A stretch of DNA of 64,000 nt, taken from NCBI RefSeq assembly GCF_040256395.1, contig NZ_CP158298.1, positions 310,001 to 374,000 of the forward strand, written 5' to 3'. This stretch comes from Deinococcus sonorensis KR-87 (lineage in GTDB: Bacteria; Deinococcota; Deinococci; Deinococcales; Deinococcaceae). The position numbers and the translations under genes are program-made. Numbering within the stretch: the first letter of the stretch is position 1; every line of letters begins with the position of its first letter. Below the pieces are notes generated by a model that worked only from the letters and a program-made list of their open reading frames with translations, had not been told where the DNA came from and did not search any database. Positions 45,537 through 54,269 of the stretch are shown here, piece after piece.

Positions 45537-47405
45537 ATGAAAACTCTATTTCATTCCATCACCCTGCTCGCCCTCAGCGGCATAGTCCTGAACAGTTGTG
45601 GCACCGCGCCCGCTACCACAGGAACGACAGCATCCCTCTACATGGAACTCGATGGCGCGTCCCAGGCGAACGTGGTGGTCTCCAGCCACGGCAGCACGGT
45701 CTTTCAGGGTGAAGTCATCGGCAGCAAGACGCTTTCGGCACTCCCGCGTGGCACGTACACCGTCACCGCGGCCAACGTGGTCGGATTCGTGTCACCCGCT
45801 CCCCAGACCGTCGAGCTCAACAGCGATCAACGCGTCACCCTGACCTATACCCGCTCCGCAGTGCCGACGCAGTTCACCGCGCACCTGGAGGCCAGCAGCG
45901 TGGCGCTCGGGCCGGGTGACCACGTCGACGTCCCGGTTCAGGTCACCGCCCTGAACGGCTTCAAGGGAAAAGTGCGCCTGAGTGTCACAGGGCTCCCCAA
46001 GCAGATGACCGCGGAGAGCGTCACCGTGGACTTCACCGGCGAGTCCACGGCCACGGGGCATCTCACGCTCACAGGCGACCGCTTCGCCCAGGGCGGGCTG
46101 TACGACGTCCGGGTCGTGGTCATGGACGCATCCGAGCTCGTCAGCGTCCCGGTGGAGCAGGTGGCCTTGCCGCTCGCCGTGATGGTGCTTCCACCCGTCG
46201 TGACGGTTCAGATCCCCAGCACGCGCGTATACATCGCTGAACCCACGGACATTCCCCTCTCGCTGGCCGGCTCCGACTACGCCGGGCCAGCCACCCTGAC
46301 CCTTGAAGGCCTCCCGGACGGCATCACGGCCGACCTGCCGAGCACCGTGACCCTGGGCGCGACCCCTTCGACGTTCCAGCTGCATCTCACCGCTGGACCA
46401 CAGGCGCCAGCGGGGGTCATGTTCCCCACCCTGATCGTCACCGCGAAGGGGCAACGCCTGTACGTGCCGTTCTCGGTGAATGTGCAGCCGCAGCGCTTCG
46501 CCGCCAGCGAGGTGGCCGGTGAGAGTGTGTTCTCCATCGCCGCAGATGCCGCAGGGAATGCCTGGTACAGCACCTGGGACCGCATGCAGCGCGTCTCGGC
46601 CGACCGTCCACGTGCCGCGTATGCCCTAAATCCTCCCATGCAGAACCTGCAGGTGACGGCCGATGGACAGGTGGTTGGCGTGACCGGGATGGAGCTCGTC
46701 CGCCTGAATCCCACCACGTCGCAGGTCCAGCGCTGGCCCCTTGTCCAGTACGACCGCTCCCCCTCGACGGATCTCGATCCACGCGGACAGTTTGTGGTGC
46801 TGGACGCCTCGCATGTGCTGTATCCCGATTCCGCTGCCCTCGACAGTTACGGGTTCAGCACGCTGGACCTTACCACCGGTCAGGCCACCTACGTGGGCAT
46901 TCCCGGGCTGACCAGCTGGCCCCGCTCCGCCACGCGCGCCGGAAACGGCATCGACTTCCTTGGGGGGAACGTCTTCGGCCGCCGCCTATACCGCTTCGAT
47001 CTGGACACCAGGACGGCCACCTCCTTCGCGGACCTGCATACGACCGGCGTGGTGAGCATGGACGCACGGCCAGACGGGCAGGTGTGGCTGGTCACGTCCC
47101 GCCTCGACACCACGAGCGGCCTCACCCTGCGGGAACTGTCGCTGTTCGACCCCGGTTCCGGCCAGGCGAGCGTTCTGCCAGGCGTGACGGTGCAGGACAC
47201 CACCCGTGTGCTGGCGAGCCCGGACGGCAGCGCCTGGCTGACGGATTTCACGGATCCGATGGTGCGGCACGTGGACCCTTCAGGCGCGACGATCCATGCC
47301 TTCTCGCCGGTAGCCCTCCCCAGCCGCATCGCGGTCTCCGGTGGGGGGGCCTTCTGGTACAGCTACCGTGACGGTGAGCGCTACTACCTCAGTTCCTTGC
47401 GGTAA
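45537..47405 (+). CDS. Lipoprotein with Ig-like domains and beta-propeller-like C-terminus
   Basis: 622 residues. Signal peptide with lipobox LNSC. Then a PEGA-like domain (SASLYMELDGASQANV-like to LSALPRGTYTVTAANVVGFV), two Ig-like domains (VPVQVTALNGFKGKVRLSVT; LTLEGLPDGITADLPSTVTL) and from about residue 320 repeated blades of the kind ADGQVVGVTGMELVRLNPTT and PDGQVWLVTSRLDTTSG, typical of Vgb-like propellers. The order matches the shorter lipoprotein at 9373, so they are probably distant paralogues. Surface protein of unknown function. Confidence 0.83.
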   Translation: MKTLFHSITLLALSGIVLNSCGTAPATTGTTASLYMELDGASQANVVVSSHGSTVFQGEVIGSKTLSALPRGTYTVTAANVVGFVSPAPQTVELNSDQRVTLTYTRSAVPTQFTAHLEASSVALGPGDHVDVPVQVTALNGFKGKVRLSVTGLPKQMTAESVTVDFTGESTATGHLTLTGDRFAQGGLYDVRVVVMDASELVSVPVEQVALPLAVMVLPPVVTVQIPSTRVYIAEPTDIPLSLAGSDYAGPATLTLEGLPDGITADLPSTVTLGATPSTFQLHLTAGPQAPAGVMFPTLIVTAKGQRLYVPFSVNVQPQRFAASEVAGESVFSIAADAAGNAWYSTWDRMQRVSADRPRAAYALNPPMQNLQVTADGQVVGVTGMELVRLNPTTSQVQRWPLVQYDRSPSTDLDPRGQFVVLDASHVLYPDSAALDSYGFSTLDLTTGQATYVGIPGLTSWPRSATRAGNGIDFLGGNVFGRRLYRFDLDTRTATSFADLHTTGVVSMDARPDGQVWLVTSRLDTTSGLTLRELSLFDPGSGQASVLPGVTVQDTTRVLASPDGSAWLTDFTDPMVRHVDPSGATIHAFSPVALPSRIAVSGGGAFWYSYRDGERYYLSSLR

Positions 47406-47692
47406 CCGCGGTGTCCTGACGCCTGTCGTGTGCATCCGGCGGCGAGCGAAGGGCGAGCGCTCCCTTTGCCGCTTCGTAACCGCCTTCCGTCCTGACAATG
47501 TCGTTGAACAAGCGACCAAAGCGGCCTGGGCCGAGGGGTGGCATTCCTGTGATGCCACCTCCTGAGCTGGGCATCGGTTGGCATGGATCCGGGAAGCGTT
47601 GCGCTCATGTTGGGTTACCGCGGAGGAGGACACCTCAGCGGGTAAGGATTCCAGCCGATGTCCAGATCGACTTCAGGCAATAGAACAACGAG
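47406..47692. other. Intergenic stretch with a small hairpin
   Basis: No supported gene. GGTGGCAT and ATGCCACC (47537-47559) form an 8-bp hairpin about 130 bases after the lipoprotein stop. No U-tract. Confidence 0.35.
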
Positions 47693-47968
47693 ATGCACGT
47701 CAGCGAGATCATCGCCGTGGTGGAACGTGCCCTGGGCCAGCGGGTACTCGGAACCCAGACCTACGCCGATCACTCGTTCCGACTCGTCTGTCGTGTGGTG
47801 ACGTCTAAGGGCGGTCGGCCACGCCGGGAGATGCGATGTGCGGGCAGGATTGGCTCAATAGCCGCCCAAAGATCGTCAGATACAGTGGGAACGAGCGTCT
47901 GGACAGACTACAGACCGCTCATTATTGTTCGGCGCTCTATTGATTTCGGCGTAGGTTGGCATCCGTAA
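47693..47968 (+). pseudogene. Possible gene start cut by the IS630 insertion
   Basis: From ATG 47693 the first 42 codons look coding (MHVSEIIAVVERALGQRVLG, then TQTYADHSFRLVCRVVTSKG) and have the look of an N-lobe of a phosphotransferase. TAGAAC is six bases upstream. After about 47820 protein character fades, and the IS begins at 47940. No continuation is seen past the IS. Confidence 0.3.
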
Positions 47969-48938
47969 GCTGCTGAGGGAGCCGGATAGACCGAACCCGT
48001 CGCCACGCCTGCACGAGTTGGGCGCGCAGTTCCTTGGCCGTCCGCAAACAGCAATTCCCCAGCACGTTCCGTTTGATGTACGCCCAGACCAATTCAATGG
48101 GATTCAGTTCTGGAGCGTAAGGCGGCAGGTAGACCAGGGAGAGACGTTCGTGGAGAGCCACGAACGAACGTCTGGACGGCCTTTGAGCGATGAATGCTGG
48201 CGTTGTCCAGGACCACGATCACTGGCCCGGCAAGGTGATCCAGCGAATGTGTCAGAAACTGGATGACCCCTGTGCTACAGATCGCCCCCTGCTGAGTGTT
48301 TTGAAAAAAGCGGCCATCCGAGGTGAACGCGCCAATCGTCGACAGCTTGCTGGCAAGCTTACCAGGGGCGTCTCGCCCCTGGGCGCCCAGGTGTGTCGCC
48401 GCACACCCTTCAGCGCGAAGCCAACTTCGTCCAGGTAGACAAGTGTTGCGCCCTCAGCCACCTTTTTTTTCCAGCTCCGGTGCGACCTGTTCCCGCCAGG
48501 AGGCGATCCGAAGCTCATTGCGCTCTGCGGCACGTCCATTAGGCATCTGTGGGCTGAAGCCAAGCTGGTGGAGCAACTTGCGGACATGGTCACTGTGGTA
48601 CCAGACCTCGAAGGTCTGGCCGATCAGGTCACGGACACGGCGGGTGGTCCAGGTGTCGTCCTGGTGTCCATGCGCCAGGGGGCCCTCCCGCAGGAGGGTC
48701 CGCAGCTGAGCCTGCTGATCGGGGTCAGCCGGGAGGGTGGACCGGGTGCGACGGTCGCCTGAAGCGTCCCGTTGCGCTTCAGGCGGGTCTTCCAACTGTT
48801 GACGGTATGGACCGAAACGCCGAAGTGTTCCGCGATCTGCGCATAGGAATGCGTACCCTGCTGAAGCCAGCCGAGGGCCACTAGCCGCCGCTCTTCGAGT
48901 TGGGCACGAGTGAGGTGAGCAGGACGCCATCCAGGCAT
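47940..48938 (-). pseudogene. IS630-family transposase with several frameshifts
   Basis: Pieces in different frames follow in order: LQQGTHSYAQIAEHFGVSVH (48938 to about 48740), QTFEVWYHSDHVRKLLHQLG (to about 48465), LVYLDEVGFALKGVRRHTW with the first catalytic Asp (about 48430), then a piece with LDNA in the family position, and YLPPYAPELNPIELVWAYIK (48161 on). ATG 48938 has TAGTAT six bases upstream. Close to copy 1 in sequence but broken at different places. Confidence 0.85.
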
Positions 48939-48977
48939 TCACCCATACTATCAGTGCTAAGCCACGCCGAGATCAAT
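47940..48977 (-). mobile_element. IS630-family insertion sequence, copy 2, with both ends
   Basis: 1038 bp flanked by TA on both sides (47938-47939 and 48978-48979), the target duplication of this family. Terminal repeats: TTGATTTCGGCGTAGGTTGG at the left and, in complement, TTGATCTCGGCGTGGCTTAG at the right. It carries one broken transposase gene. Confidence 0.85.
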
Positions 48978-49194
48978 AGAACCAAGCCGCCCGGCGACGG
49001 TCCAGCTCCCGCGCCCTGGCGTTCCAGAAAGAGGAAGCTCCCGGCCGGCACGGGGACCCGGGCTCCACCGTGGGGCAAGCCGCCGCTTCACCGTCTCGGC
49101 GGCAGGACCATCGCGGCACCGTGCTGGCCCGCGCGTGCCCTGGCACTCCGCGCCGCAGGGCTCGGACCGCCGCAGGTCCTGCACGTGCGGCTGC

Positions 49195-50802
49195 TCAGCC
49201 TCCGGCTGCCGCTGTTCTGGAGGGCTGAGGTCTCGCGGCCGTGAACTTCAGCGTCCCGTCATCCATGGGGGCGACCTGGAGGGTGTACTTGTCCAGCAGG
49301 TAGTTCTGGTACACCTGCCAGGGCTGCTTCGAGCCCTGCTTCGGCAGGGCGGCCATGCTGCGGGTCACGTACCCGGACGTGAAGTCCAGCAGGGGCCGCT
49401 CCTCGACCGAGGGGTCCGCGACCGGCACCACGGCCGTGTACCCGCGCCGGTCCATGTGGTTGAGCAGCCGGCAGACGTAATCCGCCGTGAGCTCGGCCTT
49501 GAGGGTCCACGACGAGTTGGTGTACCCGAACGCGTACGCGAAGTTCGGCACGCCGCTGAGCATCATGCCCTTGTACACCATCGTGCGCGGGACCTCCAGC
49601 GGCTGACCGTCCACCTGAAAGCGGATGTCGCCCAGCACGTTCAGCTTCAGGCCCGTGGCCGTCACGACGATGTCCGCCGGGAGGTCCTGCCCGCTGGACA
49701 GGCGGAGGCCGTGCGGCGTGAACGCCTGGATGGTTTCGGTGACCACCGACGCCCGCCCGTCGCGAATGGCGCGGAACAGGTCACCGTCCGGCACGGCGCA
49801 CACGCGCTGGTCCCAGGGCTTGTACGTGGGCGAGAAATCCGCGGCGTTGAAGCGGTCCCCCAGGTGCTGCTGGGCGGCCTGGAGCAGGCCCTGCTTGAAC
49901 AGTTCCGGTCGCCGGCGCGCCACCTGGTAGTAGAAGATGCTGGTCAGGATGTTCTTCCAGCGCGTGACGGTGTGGGCGACCGTGGCCGGCGCCCACGACT
50001 GGAGCTTCATGGCCAGGTCGTCCACCAGGGGCCGCACGGCCACGTACGACGGGGAGCGTTGCAGCATGGTGACGTGCGCGGCCTGCTCGGCCAGCGCCGG
50101 GACGAGCGTCACGGCCGTGGCGCCGCTGCCGATCACCACCACCCGCTTGCCGGCGTAGTTCAGGTCCTCGGGCCAGCGCTGCGGGTGCACGATCTGCCCC
50201 TGGAAGGCCTGCTCATTCGGGAAGTCCGGGCGATACCCCTCCTGGTAGCTGTAGTACCCGCTGCACAGGAACAGGAACTTCGCCTGGCGGGTGACGGTGT
50301 GCATCCGGCCTTCAGCGTCCTGGACCTCGCTCGTCACGGTCCACAGGTTCGCGGCGGAGGACCACGAGGCCGTCTTCACCTGATGGCCGAACCGGATGCG
50401 CCGGGTGACGCCCGCTTCGTCGGCCGCGTCCTGGATGTACTGGCGGATGTCCGGTCCGTCCGCGATGGCGGTGCGGCCCCGCCACGGCTTGAAGCTGTAC
50501 CCGAGCGTGTACACGTCCGAGTCCGAACGCACGCCGGGGTAGCGGAACAGGTCCCAGGTGCCGCCGATCGCCTGACGCGCTTCCAGCAGCTCGAACTGTT
50601 TGCCGGGCGCCTTGGCGAGCAGGTGCCGCGCCGCGCCGATGCCCGACAGGCCCGCACCGATGATCAGCACATCGAGCGGCTGCGGGTCGTTCGCGTCGGC
50701 CAGCGGTCCGGGGGGCGCGGCCGGGCGGGCGCGGCGGGCCTTCACCCACAGGACGCTCAGGGTGGCCACCCCAGCGATCAGCACAACGCTTCGTTTCCTC
50801 AT
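49195..50802 (-). CDS. Flavin-containing monooxygenase of Baeyer-Villiger type
   Basis: 535 residues. An N-terminal hydrophobic helix (SVVLIAGVATLSVLWV) may tether it to the membrane. FAD site LIIGAGLSGIGAA at about 45-57; the Baeyer-Villiger fingerprint FQGQIVHPQRWP fits FxGxxxHxxxWP exactly; NADPH site VVVIGSGATAVTL. Such enzymes insert oxygen next to a ketone to give an ester or lactone. Third gene of an operon after a hydrolase and an SDR, which would make the ketone and open the ester. GGAGACC lies nine bases before the ATG. Confidence 0.9.
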   Translation of the reverse strand: MRKRSVVLIAGVATLSVLWVKARRARPAAPPGPLADANDPQPLDVLIIGAGLSGIGAARHLLAKAPGKQFELLEARQAIGGTWDLFRYPGVRSDSDVYTLGYSFKPWRGRTAIADGPDIRQYIQDAADEAGVTRRIRFGHQVKTASWSSAANLWTVTSEVQDAEGRMHTVTRQAKFLFLCSGYYSYQEGYRPDFPNEQAFQGQIVHPQRWPEDLNYAGKRVVVIGSGATAVTLVPALAEQAAHVTMLQRSPSYVAVRPLVDDLAMKLQSWAPATVAHTVTRWKNILTSIFYYQVARRRPELFKQGLLQAAQQHLGDRFNAADFSPTYKPWDQRVCAVPDGDLFRAIRDGRASVVTETIQAFTPHGLRLSSGQDLPADIVVTATGLKLNVLGDIRFQVDGQPLEVPRTMVYKGMMLSGVPNFAYAFGYTNSSWTLKAELTADYVCRLLNHMDRRGYTAVVPVADPSVEERPLLDFTSGYVTRSMAALPKQGSKQPWQVYQNYLLDKYTLQVAPMDDGTLKFTAARPQPSRTAAAGG

Positions 50803-50968
50803 GACTTGGTCTCCTCAGCAGGCGTGGGCTTCTGGGTGAGCGGCCGGTGGACGTGCCACCGTGCGGGCAGGGGCGGCATGGCCATCCAGGAAGGACCGCC
50901 GCCGGGCGATACGCCGCAGCGCCTGGGTTCCCCATGCTCGCTCCGCCACGACCCGGGTTGGGCGCGGG

Positions 50969-51811
50969 TCATGTCGCTGCCCCCCGGAGCATCAGGGCGC
51001 GCAGCACGGCCCAGTACGTGGCCGGTCGCACCCGGACCAGCAGGTCGATCACCCGGGCGTCGGTCCCGACCAGCACGCGCGGTGAGCGCCGTTCCACGCC
51101 GGTCAGGATGATCTGGGCGGCGCGTGCGGGGTCGAGGCGCAGCACGCGGTTCATGGCCTGGCGCTGCGCTTCGGCCTCCTGCGCGCTGGCCCGGACGCCG
51201 CTGCCCACGCGGGCGCGGTTGGCGATGTTCGTGCGGACCCCGCCCGGGTGGACGACCGTCACGCCGATGCCGTGCGGCGCGAGTTCGTGCCGCAGCACCT
51301 CGCTGAAGCCGCGCACCGCGAACTTGCTGGCGCTGTACGCCGCTTGACCCGCGGGGGCCGCGATGCCGTACACGCTGGAGACGTTCACGATGTGCGGCTG
51401 CAGTTCCGCTTTCAGGGCCGGCAGGAAGGCTTTACACAGCGCCACCACGGCGCGGAAGTTGATGCTCTGCACCCAGTCGAATTCCTCGAGGGTCACCTCG
51501 TCGAAGGTGCCGCCGAGCGCCACGCCCGCGTTGTTGATGAGCAGCGTCACCCGCCGGTGCCGCTTCAGGACGTCCTCGGCGAGCTGCGGGATGGCCGCGG
51601 TCTGAGCGAGGTCAACGTGGTGCGTGGTGACGCGCAGCTGCGGATGCCGGGCGCTCAGCTGGCCAGCGAGCTGATCCAGGCCGTCCGCGTCGCGGTCGAT
51701 GAGGGCCAGGTGGCTGCCGCGGCGGGCCAGGTCGGTCGCCAGGGCCCGCCCGATGCCGCTGGCGGCGCCGGTCAGCACGGCCACGGCGCCGCTGAAGGGA
51801 AAGTCTGTCAT
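50969..51811 (-). CDS. Short-chain dehydrogenase/reductase
   Basis: 280 residues. NAD(P) site TGAASGIGRALA, structural NNAGVALGG, catalytic Ser in NVSSVYG and YSASKFA (Tyr and Lys), followed by HPGGVRTN. It overlaps the upstream hydrolase by four bases (ATGA), so the two are translationally coupled. Likely oxidises an alcohol to the ketone used by the monooxygenase; substrate unknown. Confidence 0.92.
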   Translation of the reverse strand: MTDFPFSGAVAVLTGAASGIGRALATDLARRGSHLALIDRDADGLDQLAGQLSARHPQLRVTTHHVDLAQTAAIPQLAEDVLKRHRRVTLLINNAGVALGGTFDEVTLEEFDWVQSINFRAVVALCKAFLPALKAELQPHIVNVSSVYGIAAPAGQAAYSASKFAVRGFSEVLRHELAPHGIGVTVVHPGGVRTNIANRARVGSGVRASAQEAEAQRQAMNRVLRLDPARAAQIILTGVERRSPRVLVGTDARVIDLLVRVRPATYWAVLRALMLRGAAT

Positions 51812-52644
51812 GTCGCGTCTCCCAGAAACCTGAGGGTGAGGGCGTTGAAGGCTTCGGCCCGTTCGATCTGCGGCAGGTGCCCGGTCTGCGCGAACAGGTG
51901 CGTCTGCGCATGCGGGTAGACGGCGCGGGCGTGCTGCAGGTGCCGGGCGGACAGGATGCGGTCCTGCGCGCCCCAGACGATGAGGGTCGGGAGGCGCTGC
52001 CCGGCGAGGGTGCGGGTCAGGGTGTCGCGCCAGGCGGGGTGGACGCCGCGCCAGCCGCCCAGGACGCGGGCCACGCGGAGGAACGAGGTCGCCCGGTTCG
52101 GCTGGGTGGCCAGCAGGTGCGCGTGCGCCCGGCGTTCGGGCGTGGCGAACCGCGGGTCGTGGAAGAGGCTCTCGACGGCCCGGGCGCTGGCGCGCGGGCT
52201 GGGCGCCATCAGCCGCTCCCCCACGCCGGGCACGGCCAGCAGCCGCAGGGCCAGCGTGACGTCCCGGCCGAAGCCGGCGCTGTTCACCAGCACCAGCCGG
52301 CGGCTGTGGTCCGGGTACATCACCGCGAACTGCTGCGCCACGGCGCCGCCCAGGGAATTGCCGATCAGGATGACCGGCCGCGGTTCGCCCACCGCCTGCA
52401 GGTAGTGGCGCACGAACCGTGCCAGCCCGGCCAGCGAGTACTCCACGTCGGGCTTGTCGGTCAGACCGAACCCGATCATGTCCAGGGCATGCACCCGGTA
52501 CCCATTGGACAGCGCGGGGAGGGTGGCCGTCCAGTCGTCCAGGCTCCGCCCGATGCCGTGGAGCAGCACGACGGGCGGTCCCTCGCCCTGAATGATGTGC
52601 CGGGTGCGCACGGCGCCGACCTGCAGATACTCCGGTTGCCTCAT
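51808..52644 (-). CDS. Alpha/beta hydrolase
   Basis: 278 residues. Oxyanion motif VVLLHGIGRSLDDW, nucleophile LIGNSLGGAVAQQF, Asp in LIVWGAQDRILS and His in QTGHLPQIERAE. First gene of the operon with the SDR and Baeyer-Villiger monooxygenase, and well placed to cleave the ester product. AGGAGGTGGC just upstream fixes the start. Divergent from a TetR regulator. Confidence 0.92.
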   Translation of the reverse strand: MRQPEYLQVGAVRTRHIIQGEGPPVVLLHGIGRSLDDWTATLPALSNGYRVHALDMIGFGLTDKPDVEYSLAGLARFVRHYLQAVGEPRPVILIGNSLGGAVAQQFAVMYPDHSRRLVLVNSAGFGRDVTLALRLLAVPGVGERLMAPSPRASARAVESLFHDPRFATPERRAHAHLLATQPNRATSFLRVARVLGGWRGVHPAWRDTLTRTLAGQRLPTLIVWGAQDRILSARHLQHARAVYPHAQTHLFAQTGHLPQIERAEAFNALTLRFLGDAT

Positions 52645-52714
52645 GCCACCTCCTGCTTCGTTAGGCTGTCAGTATGCGAAGAAAAGCTCAGGTCCTCAAC
52701 TCGCGTTCCGGAGC

Positions 52715-53371
52715 ATGAACAAAGCCGCGCGGGGGCGGCACACGCACGGGAATCCGGAGGAACAGCTCGCATTTTTGACCCGCAAGCGACCGCAGCAGGC
52801 GCGCAGCCGCCGGATGGTCGAGCGCCTGCTCGCGGCCGCCGCTGAGGTCTTTGTGCGGGAGGGCTTCACGGCGGCCACCACCAACCGCATCGCGGAGGCG
52901 GCTGGGGTCTCGGTCGGCTCGCTCTACCAGTTCTTTCCGAACAAGCACGCCCTGCTGGCTGAACTGCAGGGCATCTGGACCGCCCGGCTGGGGGCGGAGC
53001 TGGACGCCGCGCTGACGTCCCCACACCGGCCCGTGATTGACCTGATCGATGACGTGCTGGGCGTGCACGCCCGCCTCCAGCGTGAGTCGGCAGGGCTGCT
53101 GGGCTTCCTGCTCACCACCCGCCTGGAGTCCACGTCGAGGACGGTGCGTCAGGCGATCCTGGAACGGCTGGAGCAGATGGCCACCCTGCGCCGGGCGGAC
53201 CTGGATGCAGGGCAGGTGCACCTGATGGCCCTGATGACCCTCCACATCGCCGACGCGCTGTACACCGTTCCTCCTGGACAGGCCGGCGATCCCCTGCTGC
53301 GTCAGCAGGTGCGTCAAGCGCTGCTCGGCTACCTCACCCTCACGCTGGCCGCGCCGCCGGCAGGGCCATGA
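52715..53371 (+). CDS. TetR family transcriptional regulator
   Basis: 218 residues. The N-terminal HTH is at about 25-75: RMVERLLAAAAEVFVREGFT, TTNRIAEAAGVSVGSLYQFF, PNKHALLAELQ. The helical C-terminal domain is of the ligand-binding kind. It is divergent from the hydrolase/SDR/monooxygenase operon with 70 bases between and likely represses it. ATG 52715 has GGAG very close; a somewhat longer or shorter N-terminus is possible. Confidence 0.9.
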   Translation: MNKAARGRHTHGNPEEQLAFLTRKRPQQARSRRMVERLLAAAAEVFVREGFTAATTNRIAEAAGVSVGSLYQFFPNKHALLAELQGIWTARLGAELDAALTSPHRPVIDLIDDVLGVHARLQRESAGLLGFLLTTRLESTSRTVRQAILERLEQMATLRRADLDAGQVHLMALMTLHIADALYTVPPGQAGDPLLRQQVRQALLGYLTLTLAAPPAGP

Positions 53372-53581
53372 TCCCGGACCCCGGCGTGTGCACAGGAGCC
53401 GCCTCTGAGGGGCTGGACGGCCACCCGGCGGCAAGAGGACGTGGTCCAGCGAGGGGGGCAGACGGCCCCCTCGGGCAGATGGGCAGCGTGAGCCCAGTGC
53501 TGCGGGCTCGGGTGGTGCCTGTCCTGCGCGGTGACGCCTGACGCTCAGCGTCTTCTGCCCCTTCGGGGACTGTTTCCTGCC

Positions 53582-53628
53582 TTGACAGCCCGGCGCCAGA
53601 GGCGCATGCTCAGATCATACCGTACGGT
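53582..53628 (+). promoter_or_regulatory. TetR-controlled promoter with palindromic operator
   Basis: -35 TTGACA at 53582-53587 and -10 CATGCT at 53605-53610 with a 17-base spacer. ACCGTACGGT at 53619-53628 is a perfect palindrome at about the +1 to +12 position, a classic place for a TetR operator. Confidence 0.6.
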
Positions 53629-53645
53629 TCAGTTTGAGGAGCGTC

Positions 53646-54269
53646 ATGACCACCGAGAGTCCCCGCGCCCGCGCCAAACGCACCCAGATCCTCACGGCGG
53701 CCCGCACGCTGTTCCTGCAGCACGGTTACGCCCGCACCAGCACCGACGCCATCACCGAGGCGGCCGGGGTCAGCAAACAGACCCTCTACGCCTACTACCG
53801 CGGCAAGGCCCAGCTGCTGTCCGCCACCATCGCCCAGGAACTCGACGGCCTCGACCTCCACGGGCGCTTCCAGCCCACCCCCACCACCCACGACGACCTC
53901 CGCGCCCGCCTCCTGGACTTCGCGCACGCCGTCACCGGCCACCTCCTGCAACCGGACGCCCTCGCCCTGCTGCGGCTCCTGCTCGGCGAGGCGATTCACG
54001 TGCCGGAGCTCCGCGGCGCCCTCCGCGAGGCGTTCCCGGCCCGCCTGCTCGGCGTCGGCGCTCACCTGCTCCAGGACGCCCACGCCCGCGGCCTGATCCA
54101 CGCCCCCGACCCGGCCCTCAGCGCCCGCATGTTCGTCGGCCCGGTCATGAGCTACGTCGTCCTCGACGGCCTCTTCAGCCCCACCGCCCCCCACCCTCCC
54201 ACCGACGCGACCCTCGCGCGGCTCGTGGACCTGTTTCTCCTCACCGTCCACGAAGGAGCGAAGCGATGA
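53646..54269 (+). CDS. TetR family transcriptional regulator
   Basis: 207 residues. HTH at about 10-58: KRTQILTAARTLFLQHGYAR, TSTDAITEAAGVSKQTLYAY. Helical C-terminal domain. It overlaps the following monooxygenase by four bases (ATGA), so regulator and enzyme share one mRNA and an operator just upstream. GAGGAGCGTC precedes the ATG, favouring this start over one 12 bases earlier. Confidence 0.9.
   Translation: MTTESPRARAKRTQILTAARTLFLQHGYARTSTDAITEAAGVSKQTLYAYYRGKAQLLSATIAQELDGLDLHGRFQPTPTTHDDLRARLLDFAHAVTGHLLQPDALALLRLLLGEAIHVPELRGALREAFPARLLGVGAHLLQDAHARGLIHAPDPALSARMFVGPVMSYVVLDGLFSPTAPHPPTDATLARLVDLFLLTVHEGAKR

Noticed and set aside
47389..47608. Short frames after the second propeller lipoprotein
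   Set aside because: One reads RFGRLFNDIVRTEGGYEAAK and looks slightly coding, but has no start context and no family match that I know.
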